Part shown: in pieces, positions 33,757 through 38,074 of the stretch | Numbering within the stretch: position 1 is the first letter of the stretch | Layout: each line of letters starts with the position of its first letter | NCBI RefSeq assembly: GCF_014282275.1 | Contig: NZ_VFIA01000047.1 | Coordinates: forward strand, 1-38,074 | Direction: 5' to 3' | DNA length: 38,074 nucleotides | From: Spirosoma utsteinense | Lineage (GTDB): Bacteria; Bacteroidota; Bacteroidia; Cytophagales; Spirosomataceae | The notes under the pieces: generated by a model | What the model was told of the DNA's origin: nothing | Seen by the model: the letters and a program-made list of their open reading frames with translations, nothing else | Databases searched by the model: none | Translations under genes and position numbers: made by a program

Positions 33757-35970
33757 CTAGGGTAATTGCTGCCTGATGATAAAGTTGACAAACTGACTGG
33801 TGTTCTCCGGATGAGTAAACACCTCGAAAAAGATCAGGTCAGGTTCGTTAGCAGGCCCCTGAAAGATTACCGAGGCATTCATGTCTACATCAAACAGGGA
33901 GTAAACATTACTTCGGATAAAGTTCGAAAAACTCGCCGGGTTGGAGGAGTCTCCCAGTACGTCGAACAGAACGCCATCCAGTTCATTGTTTGGTCCCTGA
34001 TAGATCACGGAGGCATCTTTATTCGTGTTACCGGACCAAAGCATTTGATAGTTGTTACCCCGGTACATTGGCGCTGCACTAAATCGTGGATCCGATGTAG
34101 GAAACGTATAGGCAACCGTTGTTAAACTCGTGAAATCAATTACCGCACTGCTGGTAGATGATATCGGTACAGATGTCATAACCCCCAGGTGGTTTCGGTG
34201 GCAGACGGCCACATAAAATGCCCCCCCTGTTAGGGCGGTAAAGGTTACAGGTGAGGTTCCGTCCGGTTTTACAATATCACCGTCGCGCTGAATCAGGGCG
34301 GGCTAGGAAGCGACTACAGCGGTTGGATTTGCCGGGTTTCTTAGTTCAAGAATGACCCAGTCTACTATAGAATTAACGCCCCTGTCGCCAAATACCGTAC
34401 TGTATGGGGCGGCTATACTGGTTGCCACAGGACCGCCTACATACGTATAACCCATGGCGGTATACGGTTCAACAGCAGGTAGTACGCCCGCCGTACGAAG
34501 ATTATCTCTCATCAACCCGTTATTGTCCACGATGGCTGGCCCTGACAAAAGGGCTCGTGCCTGAACAACCATCCCTGAACTCGCCTGTACACTGTTTATT
34601 ACAATTGCCGATGAACTGTTGTTGGTCGTATTACTGGCCATTTCTCCCGGTGTACTGACCGTAGCCGGACTGATTGTCAGCGACGTTCCGGCCTGACTGG
34701 TAGCCGGTATGAAGGGAACAACAAACGCACTGCTGCCTCCCGGACTGATGGATGCAGCCAGCGTACAGGAGGCCACCCGGCCCGATAAGGCACAGGTCCA
34801 GCCATTATTGTTTACAGGAAACGTCCCGAAGCTTGTACCAACCGGAATTGTTATTACCGCCACTACCGTGGGTGAGGCTGGCGAACCGCCACTATTTGTA
34901 ACAAGTACCGGAATGTTACTGCTCTGCCCTGCTGTAGGTGCCGGCGCTGGATACCCCATGCTGATCAGTACATCCACTGAAGACTGTACCGGCGTTGCCG
35001 CCGTAACGGTACCACTGCTGTTGTTTGCCGTAATGCTCTCTCCCGGCGTAGCCACCGTAGCCGAGAACACCGGTGTGCTGCCAATGGCTGCTACAGTTGG
35101 GGTGATGGGCAGGCCCGCCGTCAGGCTACTGCCCGCCGTGATAGTTGAAGACGTTGTACAGCTAACCTGGCTGCCGACGGTGCTGCACGAGAAGCTGCCC
35201 GTCGTGAACTGGGAAGCCACCGTCAGGTTGGCAGGCAGGCTCAGGGTGAAGCTGGTCACCCCCGTGGTGGGGCTATTGCCAATGTTACTCACCACAACAG
35301 GCATCGTGCTGCTTAGCCCGGCCACCAAAGCAGGGGAAGGCTGGCCAACACTCACTACCAGATCAGGGCTGGGAGGGGCCTGGCAAGCCGCACTCATGCT
35401 ATACGGTGCCGAGAAGTGATTGGTCCCTAAACCACCTGCGTAACCCCGTACGCTATAGTACGAACCAACAACATATTGACCCCCGTTTTCATCCTCTGCC
35501 AGTTGGGTTCCGGAGGGTAAAATAGAAAAGCCCGATCCCGGACACGTACCCACCACATCAAAGTTGAACAATTCCACCTCTGTGCCCGCACTGTAAAGTA
35601 TAGAACTGAAATTAGCGGTTGGGTAAAAGCTGAAAAAGTCTGTATTGGCCGGGGCACCACTGGCTGCTACGCCGTTATTTCGTTGCGTCTGAGCTAAATC
35701 CCATATCCCCGCAGGATTGACAGAGGTTACCGTACCAATTGATAAACTCCCGGCTATCGTTGTAATGGTAATCAACGAGCTTCCATCGGTGAGATACCGA
35801 TTAGTCACCGAAGGTGTAGGATCAACCGTTGGCCGGGCATACATATGGTACTTGCTGTCTGACGCCTGATACCGTAGCGATAACTCGACCTGCGCCCAGC
35901 CGGAGGTACAGCAGAGTAAACATAGTACTACTATTCTCACCCATACCTTTTGAGTAAAAAGTTCTTTCAT
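33757..35970 (-). pseudogene. Surface protein with shared domain, DUF11 repeats and dockerin-like end, interrupted by an in-frame TAG
   Basis: The two halves, 34303-35970 and 33757-34302, are in the same frame, and the only break is a TAG at 34305-34303. The sequence reads ...TAVVAS-stop-PALIQRDGDIVKPDG..., where paralogues have ATKPALIQRDGD; AAG to TAG is a single change. The ATG at 35970 (MKELFTQKVW) gives a signal peptide. Then come a diverged shared domain (about 26-200), two DUF11-like repeats (from PDLVVSVGQPSP and from VDVLISMGYPAP), and the C-terminal module, with VCHRNHLGVMT, two loops (VIYQGPNNELDG, DVDMNASVIFQGPANEPD) and the end RQQLP. A truncated product would lose the dockerin-like part. 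No fitting start follows the stop. A sequencing error cannot be excluded. Confidence 0.85.
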
Positions 35971-36010
35971 CTTTTGGTCAGGATTATGACATTGCCCTTC
36001 TCCTCGGGTA

Positions 36011-37654
36011 TTAGGGTAGTTGTTGAGTAACACTGTAGGTAACAAGGCCTGTCCCATTACCAGGATGGGACAGGACTATATTTAAAATAAATGTATTGTC
36101 AGCACCAAGGCCCTGCGCTACATTCTGACCATTCATATTTACGTCAGAGGCTGAGTATCCCGGTAACACATAGGTTATCAAACCATTCGTATTTCCACTG
36201 GCATTTGTCACCAGACTGGACACGGTGCTTCGGTCGTTCCCGAGCCCCTGGGCAAGCACGGTATTCCTACCCCCCCCAACTCCATCACCTCCATTGGCAT
36301 TGCCCCCCCAGAGATACCGCCTGCCGTTGATGATTGCCTGGGCATTTGTAGCATTAGCGGCATTTGTACCGTAATTAGCCGTTGATGAACTGGAGAAATC
36401 AAGCGCAGCCGGCGATTCGGAAAGCGACAGGGCAGTGGCTGTCATTACCCCTAAGTGATTGCGATGCCGCACGGAAACAAAATAATTTCCCGCCGGCACG
36501 TTAATCTTTACCGGTGATACCCCGTCACTGGCTACAATATCTCCGTCGCGTTGAAGTAAGGCTGGTACGCGTTGCAGAACCACTGATGTGCTGGCAGGAT
36601 CGCGAACTTCGACCAGCACCCAGTCAACAATGGCACTGGTGCCTGTTACTGAAAAGACAGCAGGAACAACGGCTGGTACCGATGTTACGCTACCATAGCC
36701 CAGATTGGTGTAGGGTTCTGTAACGGGTAATAGCGACCGCAACTGATCCCGCATCAGTCCGTCGGCGGTGGCCATAGCCGGGTTTGTCGCCAGTGTTCCT
36801 GCCCCCTGCAAATAGGCTTTCAACGACAGCTGTACAAAATAGCTTACTGACGCTAATGCATATACGTTATAGAGATTGGGGACAATAGCGGCATTGGTCG
36901 TTATAGAACCTGCCGAAAGCGAACTGGGGCTTCCCAGGATCGACGTGGCATCGGCCGTTGAGCTGAGGGCCACCCATTGAGATCCTGTCCAACCAACTAT
37001 GGTCAGCCGCGAAACATCCCCCCCGGTGAGGGCTGATACGTCGGAGTTGGTATCCCACGTCAGTGTAATTCGGGCTGGGTCTGTACCATCAACATCCCAG
37101 TATTCTTTGTTGCTTACGGTCTGCACCTGCGTCGTTGAAAACGCAGATGTCGTAAAGGAAGCATAATAGGTGGCTACCCCACTGGTACTCTGAGGCAATG
37201 TAGTGCTGTAGTTAACCCCCGTTCCATACCGGGGAACGATCGCTACGTTAGGGTCTACGCCAAAATACGCGGCCGTCACACTCGCCGAACCCGATGGCGT
37301 TACGGCTACGGGGCGGTAACGACCATGGCTACCAACGGGAAACACAAAGGAAGCAGACCCCACCTTTGTGACATACCCATCGACGTGTGCCGTATTGGCA
37401 ACACCGGCCACGCTAGCCCCCGGCTGTAGCAGAAAACGGCCGTACTGCCCGGTGCCCGGATCACGCTCGGTACCAATTATCCCGCCAGGTGAGACAAACG
37501 TATGGGTACCAAAAAATGACATGGCGCCATCCTTGCCAACATATACATTCCCAAAACTGGTCGATGAAGGCTGGCCCAGGGCGGATAACCATAAGCAGCA
37601 TAGCATTCCTATCCAGCCATAGGAATGCCATTTACAGGTAGATGATTTGAGCAT
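36011..37654 (-). CDS. Secreted protein with dockerin-like C-terminal module
   Basis: The 547-residue protein has a signal peptide within MLKSSTCKWHSYGWIGMLCC. The N-terminal half (about 30-280) differs from its neighbours: NVYVGKDGAMSFFGTHTFV, GRFLLQPGASV, VDGYVTKVGSASFVFPVGS and SNKEYWDVDGTDPARITLTW are a pattern widespread in Bacteroidota adhesin-like proteins. From about 285 the module shared with 29013-33698 follows: GLMRDQLRSL, DWVLVEVRDP, LLQRDGDIV, SVRHRNHLGVMT, then WGGNANGGDGVGGG and ASDVNMNGQNVAQGLGADN, ending TQQLP. Here the second loop has QGLGADN in place of QGPxNExD. The gene lies 40 bp upstream of the next and probably shares its transcript. Confidence 0.75.
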   Translation of the reverse strand: MLKSSTCKWHSYGWIGMLCCLWLSALGQPSSTSFGNVYVGKDGAMSFFGTHTFVSPGGIIGTERDPGTGQYGRFLLQPGASVAGVANTAHVDGYVTKVGSASFVFPVGSHGRYRPVAVTPSGSASVTAAYFGVDPNVAIVPRYGTGVNYSTTLPQSTSGVATYYASFTTSAFSTTQVQTVSNKEYWDVDGTDPARITLTWDTNSDVSALTGGDVSRLTIVGWTGSQWVALSSTADATSILGSPSSLSAGSITTNAAIVPNLYNVYALASVSYFVQLSLKAYLQGAGTLATNPAMATADGLMRDQLRSLLPVTEPYTNLGYGSVTSVPAVVPAVFSVTGTSAIVDWVLVEVRDPASTSVVLQRVPALLQRDGDIVASDGVSPVKINVPAGNYFVSVRHRNHLGVMTATALSLSESPAALDFSSSSTANYGTNAANATNAQAIINGRRYLWGGNANGGDGVGGGRNTVLAQGLGNDRSTVSSLVTNASGNTNGLITYVLPGYSASDVNMNGQNVAQGLGADNTFILNIVLSHPGNGTGLVTYSVTQQLP

Positions 37655-37712
37655 AATGCCGGTTTAAGTTCTAATAAGGTGCCGGAAATCTCCGCTTTCG
37701 ACGCGCTCCTAC

Positions 37713-37963
37713 CTAGCTTTTCTTGACAACACCGGCTTTAGCCGGAGATCTCAGTTTCTGTTGAAGCGCCTGTGCCATGGTAAAATCAGGCTTGGCTGTC
37801 AACGCCTTCTCCAACGCCAGGACTGTTTTGCCATTTTCTTTTTGAGAATCGTATACAAGTGCCTGCACATAATACGCCAGGGCGTTTATAGGTACACACT
37901 GAACCGTTTGCCCATCGGCATTTGGAACGGTTACCTGCATCTCTTTCTCTTTAGGATCAGTAC
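37713..37963 (-). pseudogene. C-terminal fragment of a TPR-like protein cut by an IS
   Basis: The intact part, about 82 residues, reads from DPKEKEMQVTVPNADG through INALAYYVQALVYDSQ to TVLALEKALTAKPDFTMAQA and ends VVKKS. The helical pairs around ALAYYVQALVY and LALEKALTAKPDFTMA fit a tetratricopeptide-like repeat. An ATG at 37940 exists (75 codons), but the frame runs on upstream into the IS end at about 37964 and stops within it. The true start has been removed. It lies 58 bp upstream of the secreted-protein gene on the same strand. Function unknown. Confidence 0.55.
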
Positions 37964-38074
37964 TAGACTTGTTGCAATGGCATAATTTTGCTTTATGAAT
38001 CTCTCAATTAAGGCTTTAAAAACTGACCGCCAATGGCGGTCGGCCACCGGTTTAGACCATCAACGCTTCGCTAA
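37964..38074 (+). mobile_element. Left end of a second insertion sequence (partial)
   Basis: The stretch from about 37964 (TAGACTTGTTGCAATGG) interrupts the TPR-like gene and is followed after 31 bp by the start of a transposase-like frame. The end sequence differs from that of the IS at 1-106, so two different elements bound the window. The precise end is inferred. Confidence 0.55.
37995..38074 (+). CDS. Transposase-like protein, N-terminal fragment
   Basis: Twenty-six codons are visible, starting MNLSIKALKTDRQWRSATG and continuing LDHQRFA. The pattern TG-(L/M)-x-x-x-RF at this position is usual at the start of IS5-type (DDE_Tnp_4) transposases with a short helix-turn-helix, where it is followed by LL..F...Y. 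No catalytic residue is in view. The identification depends on that recalled N-terminal style and on the position beside an IS-like end, so it is moderately supported. Confidence 0.5.
   Translation, partial: MNLSIKALKTDRQWRSATGLDHQRFA

Noticed and set aside
34303..34305. TAG as a recoded (pyrrolysine) codon
   Set aside because: Nothing in the window suggests pyrrolysine machinery, and the paralogues have plain Lys at this place.

Overview
The window looks like a chromosomal stretch of a Cytophagales bacterium close to Spirosoma (phylum Bacteroidota). The evidence is type IX secretion (T9SS) C-terminal sorting domains of both classes, SprB-like repeats, GIN-domain and outer-membrane beta-barrel proteins, LytTR regulators, a four-helix-bundle (S23-like) gene, and promoters of the Bacteroidota form TTG-N20-TAnnTTTG. 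No rRNA, tRNA or CRISPR array was seen. Genus is an inference from protein style, not from a marker gene.

Layout. Positions 1-106 are the right end of an IS5-family element whose insertion has decapitated a GH10 xylanase gene (107-2400). Positions 3199-9598 hold small housekeeping or accessory genes: a four-helix-bundle membrane sensor, a TerB-like protein, a beta-carbonic anhydrase, a TetR regulator with a four-TM membrane protein, an NTF2-like protein, an SDR and a beta-barrel protein. Positions 9790-11880 encode a large SprB-repeat protein exported by T9SS. Positions 11937-15437 hold an SDR, a GIN-domain protein, an NAD(P)-binding NmrA-like protein, a possible small peptide and a MarR regulator. 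Positions 15605-18695 carry citrulline hydrolase (ctlX) and arginine deiminase, separated by a four-helix-bundle gene flanked by GTCGTA-type repeats. Two orphan LytTR response regulators follow (18783-20885).

From 21225 to 37654 nearly everything is a secreted surface protein. Five neighbouring minus-strand genes (24318-35970) carry one N-terminal beta-rich domain, possibly cohesin-like, joined to quite different C-termini: a gliding-type CTD, a short CC-x4-C-x-P tag, a type A CTD, and a dockerin-like module ending in QLP/HLP. The dockerin-like module is also present in the next gene (36011-37654). One of the five is interrupted by a single in-frame TAG codon. The shared-head, swapped-tail architecture is the strongest candidate here for an undescribed surface-display or assembly system. 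The window ends inside a second, different IS (from about 37964) that cuts a TPR-like gene.

Regulatory logic can be read in two places. TetR has near-identical operator-promoters in front of itself and of its downstream membrane-protein gene. MarR has the same 12-bp dyad over its own promoter and in front of the small ORF downstream.
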